Of a stretch of 64,000 bases of DNA, positions 10,801 through 21,255 are shown piece by piece. Origin of the DNA: Reticulitermes speratus (taxonomy: Eukaryota; Arthropoda; Insecta; Blattodea; Rhinotermitidae); the NCBI GenBank assembly GCA_021186555.1, contig JAJKFL010000042.1, forward strand, positions 49,870,980 to 49,934,979, written 5' to 3'. Below the pieces are notes generated by a model. That model worked only from the letters and a program-made list of their open reading frames with translations, made no database searches and was not told the DNA's origin. The position numbers and the translations under genes were made by a program. The number at the start of each line of letters is the position of its first letter. Position 1 is the first letter of the stretch.

Positions 10801-11508
10801 ATTTCAGGTTAACCTTAGCTTTTAGCCGTTACAGTTCGTGTATTTGAACAGCAGACAGCTCGCTAGAAGTCAGTATACATCAGGAAGGTCCTACAACCAA
10901 CCAACTCGAGTAAATGCTGAGTTGGTACCCAAACCCCACGCTCTTCTACATGCTTCTTATACAGCCCTACCAAAAATAAAGTTCAACATTCTCGTATCTC
11001 ATTCTTATTACTAGGCAACAGTGAATTTCCTCGGGCGCAGACCGCTGTATGCACAGTGCTGTGTGCATTGCTGCAGTGTTTATGGACACCTGTAGCACGA
11101 TTTAACTGTAAACCACAAACGTAACAGATAAGTGACCATAATAAATCCTTCATACCTGACGCCATAATCATCACCATCATTAACATCATCAGTCAACACA
11201 ATCTTTTTCTTCTTCTTCAGTAGCCAATCCCTGATTAACAATTAAGTTTTGAACAACTGATTCTTAGAAATCTGACAGAAGTCACTGGACGAAAAGCGAC
11301 TTGTACCCTGCAGAAGGAATCACTGTGTTTCTCCGAAACGTTGGTAACCACTAACCAGGATGCACGATGTCATAAGGCAGATGACATTGCAAGTCTTCAG
11401 ACACGTGAAAAATTCAACTTTTAATTCTGTATAAACAGTGTTTATGTGTGGACATTGCAATATGCGAATAGTCGACATTGTGTGTGACAAATTTGATGTA
11501 CCACAGTG
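10801..11508. other. Unassigned sequence with a hammerhead-like copy
   Basis: No gene recognised. TTC/TCTT microrepeats lie near 11205. The motif copy at 11300-11360 is listed separately. Confidence 0.45.
11300..11360 (+). ncRNA. Hammerhead-like motif, copy 4
   Basis: CTGCAGA (11308-11314, the A of CTGA changed to C), then GGA (11316-11318) pairing with TCC (11332-11334), then GAAACGTT (11335-11342). The flanks TACC (11304-11307) and GGTA (11343-11346) pair as stem I. One extra base precedes stem II, as in other copies. The core substitution would probably abolish catalysis. Confidence 0.35.
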
Positions 11509-14203
11509 AAAATCAGTACAAGTATAAATTGTGCGCAGAAATGGATCGCAAAATCTGTACAAGTATAATATGTGCGCAGAAATGGATCGCAAAATCTGTA
11601 CAAGTATAAACTGTGCACAGAAATGGATCATAAAATCTGTACAAGTTTTAATATGTGCACAGAAAGGGATCGCAAAATTGTACAAGTATAAACTGTGCAC
11701 AGAAATGGATCACAAAATCTGTACAAGTATAATATGTGCGCAGAAATGGATGCAAAATCTGTACAAGTATAAACTGTGCACAGAAATGGATCATAAAATC
11801 TGTACAAGTATAATATGTGCACAGAAATGGATCGCAAAATATGTACAAGTATAAACTGCACAAAAATGGATCACGAAGTCTGTGCAAGTATAAACTGTGC
11901 ACAGAAATGGATCAAAATCTGTACAAGTATAACTGCACAGAAATGGATGACGACGTCTGTAAAGTATAAACTGTGCACAGAAATGGATCATAAAATCTGT
12001 GCAAGTATAAATGTGCACAGAAATGGATCACAGAACCTGTACAAGTATAAACTTGCACAGAAATGGTCACGAAAGTCTGTACAAGTATAAACTGTGCACA
12101 GAAATGGATGACGAAAGTCTGTACAAGTATAAACTGTGCACAAAAAATGGATCACAAGTCTGTACAAGTATAAACTGTGCACAGAAATGGTCACGAAGAT
12201 CTGTACAAGTATAATCTGTGCACAGAAATGGTCAACGAAGTCTGTAAAGTATAAACTGTGCACAGAAATGGATCATAAAATCTGTAAAGTATAAACTGTG
12301 CACAGAAATGGATCACGAAGTCTGTACAAGTATAAACTGTGCACAGAAATGGATCACAAAGTCTGTACAAGTATAAACTGTGCACAGAAATGGGTCACGA
12401 AGTCTGTACAAGTATAAACTGTGCACAGAAATGGTCACGAAGTCTGTAAAGTATAAACTGTGCACAGAAATGGATCATAAATCTGTAAAGTATAAACTGT
12501 GCACAGAAATGGATCACGAAGTCTATACAAGTATAAACTGTGCACAGAAATGGGTCACGAATGCTGTAGAAGTATAAACTGTGCACAGAAATGGTCACGA
12601 AGTCTGTACAAGTATAAACTGATGCACAGAAATGGGTCATCAAATCTGTAAAGTATAAACTGTGCACAGAAATGGATCGACGAAGTCTGTACAAGTATAA
12701 ACTGTGCACAGAAATGGTCACAAGTCTGTAAAGTATAAACTGTGCACAGAAATGGGTCACGAAGTCTGTAAAGTATAAACTGTGCACAGAAATGGGTCAC
12801 GAAGTCTGTAAAGTATAAACTGTGCACAGAAATGGATCATGAAGTCTGTAAAGTATAAACTGTGCACAGAAATGGATCAAAATCTGTAAAGTATAAACTG
12901 TGCACAGAAATGGATCACGAAGTCTGTAAAGTATAAACTGTGCACAGAAATGGGTCACGAAGTCTGTACAAGTATAAACTGTGCACAGAAATGGGTCACG
13001 AAGTCTGTAAAGTATAAACTGTGCACAGAAATGGGTCACGAAGTCTGTAAAGTATAAACTGTGCACAGAAATGGGTCACGAAGTCTGTAAAGTATAAACT
13101 GTGCACAGAAATGGATCACGAAGTCTGTAAAGTATAAACTGTGCACAAAATGGTCACGAAGTCTGTAAAGTATAAACTGTGCACAGAAATGGGTCACGAA
13201 GTCTGTAAAGTATAAACTGTGCACAGAAATGGGTCACGTAAGTCTGTAAAGTATAAACTGTGCACAGAAATGGATCACGAATCTGTAAAGTATAAACTGT
13301 GCACAGAAATGGGTCACGAAGTCTGTAAAGTATAAACTGTGCACAGAAGTGGGTCACGAAGTCTGTAAAGTATAAACTGTGCACAGAAATGGATCACGAA
13401 GTCTGTAAAGTATAAACTGTGCACAGAAATGGGTCACGAAGTTTGTAAGTATAAACTGTGCACAGAAATGGGTCACGAAGTCTGTAAAGTATAAACTGTG
13501 CACAGAATGGGTCACGAAGTCTGTAAAGTATAAACTGTGCACAGAAATGGGATCACGAAGTCTGTAAAGTATAAACTGTGCACAGAAATGGGTCACGAAG
13601 TCTGTAAAGTATAAACTGTGCACAGAAGTGGGATCACGAAGTCTGTAAAGTATAAACTGTGCACAGAAGTGGGTCACGAAGTCTGTAAAGTATAAACTGT
13701 GCACAGAAATGGGTCACGAAGTCTGTAAAGCTATAAACTGTGCACAGAAGTGGGTCACGAAGTCTGTAAAGTATAAACTGTGCACAGAAATGGGATCACG
13801 AAGTCTGTAAAGTATAAACTGTGCACAGAAATGGGTCACGAAGTCTGTAAAGTATAAACTGTGCACAGAAATGAGTCACGAAGTCTGTAAAGTATAAACT
13901 GTGCACAGAAGTGGGTCACGAAGTCTGTAAAGTATAAACTGTGCACAGAAATGGATCACGAAGTCTGTAAAGTATAAACTGTGCACAGAAATGGGTCACG
14001 AAGTCTGTAAAGTATAAACTGTGCACAGAAATGGGTCACGAAGTCTGTAAAGTATAAACTGTGCACAGAAATGGGTCACGAAGTCTGTAAAGTATAAACT
14101 TACACAGAAATGGGTCACGAAGTCTGTAAAGTATAAACTGTGCACAGAAATGGGTCACGAAGTCTGTAAAGTATAAACTTTACACAGAAATGGATCACAG
14201 CAT
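11509..14203. repeat. 40-42-bp minisatellite array
   Basis: About 66 copies of a unit containing TATAAACTGTGCACAGAAAT, GG(A/G)TCACGAA and GTCTGTA. The left third has GTACAAGTATAAACT (42 bp) with many substitutions and indels. From about 12,730 rightward the units are GTAAAGTATAAACT (40 bp) and nearly uniform. CTGTGCACAG is a 10-bp palindrome in most monomers. Confidence 0.97.
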
Positions 14204-14350
14204 TGCACAAGAATGCACATATAATATAAAAGTTTCTAAAAAGCAGGATAATTTCTATTTGAAGCCACTTCATCATAATAGAAGTTCAGAATTCAGCACG
14301 CACCGCGCATTATATACACCACGTCTCCATTATGAAGACCAATCAGTCAG
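14204..14350. other. Short spacer between two arrays
   Basis: About 150 bp of single-copy sequence separates the 40-bp and 47-bp arrays. No feature seen. Confidence 0.6.
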
Positions 14351-16239
14351 TGCTGTGTGCAAGACACTGCCAGCACCTTACGTACCTCTAACACAGTGTG
14401 TACGTGCAAGACACTGCCAGCATCTTACGTACCTCTAACACAGTGTGTACGTGCAAGACACGTGCCAGCATCTTACGTACCTCTAACACAGTGTGTACGT
14501 GACAAGACACTGCCAGCATCTTACGTACCTCTAACACAGTGTGTACGTGCAAGACACTGCCAGCACCTTACGTACATCTAACACAGTGTGTACGTGCAAG
14601 ACACTGCCAGCATCTTACATAATCTAACACATTGTTTACGTGCAAGACACTGCCAGCACCTTACGTAATCTAACACAGTGTGTACGTGCAAGACACTGCC
14701 AGCATCCTTACGTACATCTAACACAGTGTGTTACGTGCAAGACACTGCCAGCACCTTACGTACTCTAACACAGTTTGTACGTGCAAGACACTGCCAGCAT
14801 CTTACGTACATCTAACACAGTTTGTACGTGCAAGACACTGCCAGCATCTTACGTACTCTAACACAGTGTGTACGTGCAAGACACTGCCAGCACCTTACGT
14901 ACATCTAACACAGTGTGTACGTGCAAGACACTGCCAGCACCTTACGTACATCTAACACAGTGTGTACGTGCAAGACACTGCCAGCACCTTACGTACATCT
15001 AACACAGTTTGTACGTGCAAGACACTGCCAGCATCTTACGTACATCTAACACAGTGTTTTACGTGCAAGACACTGCCAGCACTTACGTCTCTAACACAGT
15101 GTGTACGTGCAAGACACTGCCAGCATCTTACATACACTCTAACACAGTGTGTACGTGCAAGACACTGCCAGCACCTTACGTACTCTAACACAGTGTGTAC
15201 GTGCAAGACACTGCCAGCATCTTACGTACTCTAACACAGTTGTTACGTGCAAGACACTGCCAGCATCTTACGTACATCTAACACAGTGTGTACGTGCAAG
15301 ACACTGCCAGCACCTTACGTACATCTAACACAGTGTGTACGTGCAAGACACTGCCAGCACCTTACGTACCTCTAACACAGTGTGTACGTGCAAGACACTG
15401 CCAGCACCTTACGTACATCTAACACAGTGTGTACGTGCAAGACACTGCCAGCACCTTACGTACATCTAACACAGTTTGTACGTGCAAGACACTGCCAGCA
15501 TCTTACGTACATCTAACACAGTGTGTACGTGCAAGACACTGCCAGCATCTTACGTACATCTAACACAGTGTGTACGTGCAAGACACTGCCAGCATCTTAC
15601 GTACATCTAACACAGTGTGTACGTGCAAGACACTGCCAGCATCTTACGTACATCTAACACAGTGTGTACGTGCAAGACACTGCCAGCACCTTACGTACAT
15701 CTAACACAGTGTGTACGTGCAAGACACTGCCAGCACCTTACGTACATCTAACACAGTGTGTACGTGCAAGACACTGCCAGCATCTTACGTACCTCTAACA
15801 CAGTGTGTACGTGCAAGACACTGCCAGCATCTTACGTACATCTAACACAGTGTGTACGTGCAAGACACTGCCAGCACCTTACGTACATCTAACACAGTGT
15901 GTACGTGCAAGACACTGCCAGCACCTTACGTACCTCTAACACAGTGTGTACGTGCAAGACACTGCCTGCATCTTACGTACATCTAACACAGTGTGTACGT
16001 GCAAGACACTGCCAGCATCTTACGTACATCTAACACAGTGTGTACGTGCAAGACACTGCCAGCACCTTACGTTCCTCTAACACAGTGTGTACGTGCAAGA
16101 CACTGCCAGCACCTTACGTAACTCTAACACAGTGTGTACGTGCAAGACACTGCCAGCACCTTACGTACCTCTAACACAGTGTGTACGTGCAAGACACTGC
16201 CAGCATCTTACGTACCTCTAACACAGTGTGTACGTGCAT
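14351..16239. repeat. 47-bp minisatellite array
   Basis: About 40 copies of a 47-bp unit built from CTAACACAGTGTGTACGTGC, AAGACACTGCCAGCA and (C/T)CTTACGTACAT. Indels cluster in the left half (14,460-15,250); the right half is nearly uniform. Each unit has the palindromes TACGTA and GTAC. Confidence 0.97.
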
Positions 16240-16800
16240 CTCAGTTGTTCACAAGTTGATAGAATTTGTATGGACAGTCAGTCAAGTGAGACCAGTTCAG
16301 TTGAACTGACTTGCAAATTATTAATAATTCTACAAATCGAAGTGCGATTTACACCCTTCCCAAACACAAGAAAATGAACACACGAACAGTTCTTGTAACC
16401 AACAGCACTCGGTGTCTGCTGCCCGCTTTATATAACGCCCTTTGTGTGTTCTTCGTGTTCAGGCGTCCCACACACACACACACACACACACACAAGCGCC
16501 TGGACTACCTTACAAGGGCCACGTGCTCACTGTAGATGGTCTAGTCTGGCTAGCGGCGCAGAAGGTGGAACTGCACTGCTTTGGAAATTTCTTGCGAGTT
16601 ACCTTTAAGGGAAAACAATACCTTATGTAGAGGTCATGTCTGTCCGTCTGTGACCTAGCATGAGCACTTATACCGTTGTACCGTTGGCCACATGTAATTG
16701 TAACCATTTAAAGACAAAGACCAAGAAAAATAGAAGTAGAAGAAGAAGAAACGGGAAGATTGCACTTAGAGGTATTACAATAACTATATTTAAACCTTAA
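16240..16800. other. Unassigned sequence with a CA dinucleotide run
   Basis: A CA microsatellite lies at about 16,468-16,494 and an AGAAGAAG-rich stretch at about 16,730-16,750. No gene recognised. Confidence 0.55.
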
Positions 16801-16802
16801 GT

Positions 16803-18347
16803 TCGTACCGCGCAGTAAACACACTCCGTCTCAGTTAAACAAACCAGTCAGTTAATGCTGTACAGTGAAATAATGCTGTTTGTTCTGAGATCCACACAAA
16901 ACACATAAATACAGTCCGTACCGCGCAGTAAACACACTCCGTCTCAGTTATACAAACCAGTCAGTTAATGCTGTACAGTGAAATAATGCTGTTTGTTCTG
17001 AGATCCACACAAAACACATAAATACAGTCCGTACCGCGCAGTAAACACACTCCGTCTCAGTTATACAAACCAGTCAGTTACTGTTGTACAGTGAAATAAT
17101 TGCTGTTTGTTCTGAGATCCACACAAAACACATAAATACAGTCCGTACCGCGCAGTAAACACACTCCGTCTCAGTTATACAAACCAGTCAGTTACTGTTG
17201 TACAGTGAAATAATGGCTGTTTGTTCTGAGATCCACACAAAACACATAAATACAGTCCGTACCGCGCAGTAAACACACTCCGTCTCAGTTATACAAACCA
17301 GTCAGTTAATGTTGTACAGTGAAATAATCGCTGTTTGTTCTGAGATCCACACAAAACACATAAATACAGTCCGTACCGCGCAGTAAACACACTCCGTCTC
17401 AGTTATACAAACCAGTCAGTTAATGTTGTACAGTGAAATAATTGCTGTTTGTTCTGAGATCCACACAAAACACATAAATACAGTCCGTACCGCGCAGTAA
17501 ACACACTCCGTCTCAGTTATACAAACCAGTCAGTTACTGTTGTACAGTGAAATAATGGCTGTTTGTTCTGAGATCCACACAAAACACATAAATACAGTCC
17601 GTACCGCGCAGTAAACACACTCCGTCTCAGTTATACAAACCAGTCAGTTAATGTTGTACAGTGAAATAATCGCTGTTTGTTCTGAGATCCACACAAAACA
17701 CATAAATACAGTCCGTACCGCGCAGTAAACACACTCCGTCTCAGTTATACAAACCAGTCAGTTAATGTTGTACAGTGAAATAATTGCTGTTTGTTCTGAG
17801 ATCCACACAAAACACATAAATACAGTCCGTACCGCGCAGTAAACACACTCCGTCTCAGTTATACAAACCAGTCAGTTACTGTTGTACAGTGAAATAATGG
17901 CTGTTTGTTCTGAGATCCACACAAAACACATAAATACAGTCCGTACCGCGCAGTAAACACACTCCGTCTCAGTTATACAAACCAGTCAGTTAATGTTGTA
18001 CAGTGAAATAATTGCTGTTTGTTCTGAGATCCACACAAAACACATAAATACAGTCCGTACCGCGCAGTAAACACACTCCGTCTCAGTTATACAAACCAGT
18101 CAGTTACTGTTGTACAGTGAAATAATGGCTGTTTGTTCTGAGATCCACACAAAACACATAAATACAGTCCGTACCGCGCAGTAAACACACTCCGTCTCAG
18201 TTATACAAACCAGTCAGTTAATGTTGTACAGTGAAATAATTGCTGTTTGTTCTGAGATCCACACAAAACACATAAATACACTGTGTGGGCAGAACGTAGA
18301 ATTGTTGAATGTTAAAGCTGGTGGTACATATAGTTGCCACTGGGACT
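16803..18347 (-). repeat. 113-bp satellite element, array 2
   Basis: About 13 copies of the 113-bp satellite on the minus strand, followed at 18,282-18,347 by the single-copy lead (CTGTGTGGGCAGAACGTAGA ... GGTACATATAGTTGCCACTG). Units differ at one site read as AATAATTGCTG, AATAATGGCTG or AATAATCGCTG, in the order T,G,C,T,G,C,T,G,T,G,T after the first units. This is a three-monomer higher-order repeat decaying to a two-monomer one. Confidence 0.95.
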
Positions 18348-18724
18348 TACTTGTAGATGGTCCACTTAACATTGGAATCACTAAAATCTGTCAGGCAAAT
18401 CTGATTTACAGCCACTTTGGTCCAAAATAAAGTGTGGCCAAGTAAAGTGGACCTCTCCATGTGCCTCAAGGACCTTCCACTCATTAATTCCCCCCATTTT
18501 AATGATGCACGGCCTTCCAAGAACGCCACTGTCACGCTGTGTGCTACGTCACAAAGTACGTCACACAAAACCAAGACGACCCGCCTCACGTAATTATCGT
18601 GTTGCAGCTCCACGTAACAACAAACTGCTTGTCATGTTTGCATAGTTCTGTTCTTTAAGTGTCACTTAACAGCGCTGTCACTTACTGGCACTATATAGTG
18701 TCGGGTACAGTAAGTGATGGATAC
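18348..18724. other. Unassigned sequence
   Basis: No gene or known repeat recognised. Confidence 0.45.
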
Positions 18725-18850
18725 AGAGCAATGGTGGAATGACATTGACAGGGGAAAACGGAAGCACTGCCCACACCACTTTGTCCAACACAAATCTCAC
18801 ACGAATGTTCATTTGCATACGCTCACAAAGCAGTGGAGAGCTTACGAGCA
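18725..18850 (-). mobile_element. SINE-B fragment (diverged)
   Basis: ATGGTGGAATGACATTGACA, GGGGAAAACGGAAG and CCACTTTGTCCAACACAAAT are the SINE-B body in reverse. The tRNA-like head and the tail are missing. Confidence 0.55.
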
Positions 18851-19065
18851 AGACGCCAGGCACCTGCCTGTGTCACTGTGTGAGCTTGCATCCCGAAGTT
18901 GCCACATTGCAGGTCCTCATCCTGAAGATCGTAACTTCAGCGAGCTCCGAACGTTAGAACAATTTAAACAAATCACGCGGCAAAATCCTGAAAGTCGAGG
19001 TTTTATCGTCAGACTAGCGACGTGGAAACGGCAGCGCCAAAAAGACGTGTTAATTGTGATAAAAG

Positions 19066-19428
19066 AGACCCAGTGGGGCTACTGCCGTGTGCCATGGGCC
19101 GAGTGGGGACACAGCGACGTATCATGGATAAAGTGGGGCCACTGCGTGTGCCATGGGCCGAGTGGGGCCACTGCTGTGTGCCATGGGCCGAGGGGCTACT
19201 GCCACGTGACATGGACCGAGTGGGGCCACTGCCGTGTGCCAGGGACCGAGTGAGGCCACTGTCACGTGTCATGGACCGAGGCCACTGCCACGTGTCAGGA
19301 TTCGAGTGGGGCCACTACCGTGTGCCATGAGCCGAGTGAGGCTACTGCCGTTTGCAATGGGTTGAGTGGGGCCACTGCCGTGTGCCATAGGCCGAGTGGG
19401 GCTACTGCCACGTGACATGGACCGAGCG
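19066..19428. repeat. Degenerate minisatellite, about 30 bp
   Basis: About 12 diverged units of the form CGAGTGGGGCCACTGCCGTG plus TGCCATGGGC. Unit length and sequence vary, so this array is older than the uniform ones nearby. The open frames across it are incidental. Confidence 0.85.
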
Positions 19429-19439
19429 CCTTCATTCCT

Positions 19440-19515
19440 AACACACTACAAAGCTGACAGTTCCTCAGCAGCTCAAGAAAGTTCCCGCATTAATGGAACT
19501 CTAGGATCCATTGCC
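19440..19515 (-). mobile_element. Short LINE 3' UTR remnant
   Basis: AGCTGACAGTTCCTCAGCAG and AAGTTCCCGCATTA are the reversed 3' UTR of the LINE family seen at 29.8 and 61.2 kb. Only about 75 bp is recognisable. Confidence 0.45.
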
Positions 19516-19550
19516 ATTTCAGGAAGGACCCGCAACTGTTTCGTGTCTTG

Positions 19551-19637
19551 AGGCAGAAGAACTCAGGCCACACTGTCAGACAGTACTGTCGTAGGCAGAA
19601 GAACTCAGGCCACACTGTCAGACAGTACTGTCGTAGG
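19551..19637. repeat. About 42-bp direct duplication
   Basis: AGGCAGAAGAACTCAGGCCA followed by CACTGTCAGACAGTACTGTCG occurs twice in tandem with no visible differences. Each copy contains the internal inverted repeat ACTGTC...GACAGT. The TGTC/GACA stems may have favoured slippage. Confidence 0.85.
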
Positions 19638-19884
19638 ACCCAACTTTGTACTAACCTCCCGTGTGTCCGCAGCTGCACACAGCAACGTCTTACGTGCCAG
19701 TTTTATGACTAGCATGTTTCGTATTCCTCACATCTACATTTGCAGACGAAGAGCGAATAGAAGGAATAAGCAAAAAATGTAAAGGAAATCAAGCGAAGAA
19801 AGGAAACAAAAATGGCGATATATGAAAAAGAAAAAGAGAAGCAAGAAATTGAAGGTTTTATGAATTCAAAGAAGGAGGTAAAGG
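19638..19884. other. Purine-rich unassigned sequence
   Basis: From about 19,745 the plus strand is strongly A/G rich (GAAAGGAAAC, AAGAAAAAGAGAAGC). No gene recognised. Confidence 0.5.
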
Positions 19885-20165
19885 TAGGAACGTAAAGTTG
19901 TCCTTGTGCACGCCATTAAGTCATATAGGCGAAGCAGAGGTTTAGCTCCATTCATTCTTAACCTCAGCACTAGATTAAAGTGAGTGGTCAGCTTTACGGA
20001 CAGGCCAATTTACCCCCCGGTACCCATTTAATAGGAGGTTTGGTGGGCCTCAAAGCCGGTCTGGGAGTTTTATAGAAAATAAAAGTTTCTTGCCCCTGCC
20101 GGAATTCGAAATCAGATCGTCCATTCGACAGCTGTTACTAGACTGACTGAGCTATCCCAACTCAT
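19885..20165 (-). mobile_element. SINE-D, near full length
   Basis: Minus strand: a tRNA-like head with GGGATAGCTCAGTCAGTCTA (a good A-box region) and TTTCGAATTCCGGC (B-box region), then a linker with AAACTCCCAGACCGGC and the 3' part GAGGTTAAGAATGAATGGAG and CTAAACCTCTGCTTCGCC. It defines the order of SINE-D. The head resembles tRNAs with a GGGATAGCTCAGT start, but the B box is mutated. Confidence 0.7.
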
Positions 20166-20714
20166 AGGAAGTAAGCGCAGGGGATCAAAAGGGCATATGT
20201 TGTGACTTGAGCAGTTTTGTGTACTAGACATTTCTGTTTGTTTCAGGAAAACATCGACTGTTGGTTAGGTTCAAAGCGGACAAAATGCGCGGTGTACGTG
20301 ACGCAGACTGGACCTCTGCCTATTAGCACACGGCCTGCGAAAACACGAATGTGTATCAAGTACTAGCTGCAAAGTAGACAATCGATATTATGGGATCCGT
20401 CTGATGGTTCAACACACCAAACTAGCTATTCGATACAATCACGGCGTGGCCTTCCCTGCGCTCTCGGAAATCAGAAAACCAATCACAGGATTTCTACTCT
20501 ACACCGACACAGCGCCCTTTTATTTGTGACACAGGGGGCGGGGGCCAAGGGGGGACCAGATGTAAAATGCGATCATTTTTCTCTTCTTTTCTGACTTGCT
20601 GCTGTCCGTGAAATGAACTTTATCTAACCATGTAGACCAGAAGCTTTGCGTTGTTAGAATGTTGTTCAGTTCAGCGAAATGATTTTGTGCTGATTACGGG
20701 GTGGGGGGTTAATT
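20166..20714. other. Unassigned sequence
   Basis: No gene recognised. A G-rich stretch (GGGGGCGGGGGCCAAGGGGG) lies near 20,525-20,545. Confidence 0.5.
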
Positions 20715-20895
20715 AGAGCACAGTGGTAGCTATATATACCGACTGCTTTAACATTAAAAACTTTGTATTTTTCTCATATATTGTACGTATTTGAGTGTTT
20801 CCTATGAATCTTACAGCAAACAATGATTATTCACTAAACGGCACTAAATGACTGACCTATGTGATGTAGATGTGCTGTGTTTTCTGTGAGGTAAC
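20715..20895 (+). repeat. Unexpanded, diverged 113-bp element unit
   Basis: AGTGGTAGCTATATATACCG, then AACATTAAAAACTTTGTATT, AATCTTACAGCAAACAATGA, TTATTCACTAAACGGC and a degenerate end can be aligned along the whole lead plus one 113-bp unit of the satellite element. There is one unit only and many substitutions, so this is an old insertion that was not amplified. Confidence 0.6.
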
Positions 20896-21034
20896 AACTG
20901 ATACACATGGACTGCAGGCTTCATCATGCAGCTCTCCCAATAATGATTTCACAACCTCAGCCCCAATGCTGTCTACTTCTGCCCTCTGCTGCACAGTCTC
21001 CACGGTCCACTTAGCATCACCTTAACTTCACGTC
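20896..21034. other. Unassigned sequence
   Basis: Short single-copy stretch between the old satellite unit and SINE-D. Nothing recognised. Confidence 0.4.
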
Positions 21035-21240
21035 ACAGTGGGCACACAGAATGGCCTACGTGCTGGAAGTACCGGGGTTCGGATCCCAGTAGGAGCAAAA
21101 GATTTTTCTTTTCTCCAAAAGTTCCAGAGTGGCTATGAGGACCAACCAGCCTCCTACTGAATAGGTACCGGGGTTTTTACCGGGACTAAAGCAGCCTGGA
21201 CTTGAAGCTGACCATTAACCAGCAACACAGCCAAGTTTAA
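21035..21240 (+). mobile_element. SINE-D copy
   Basis: GGTTCGGATCCCAGTAGGAG is the B-box region. It is followed by the linker with AGGTACCGGGGTTTTTACCG and a degraded 3' part. It ends just before the third 113-bp array. Confidence 0.6.
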
Positions 21241-21255
21241 GAATGAGTTTAGTGC

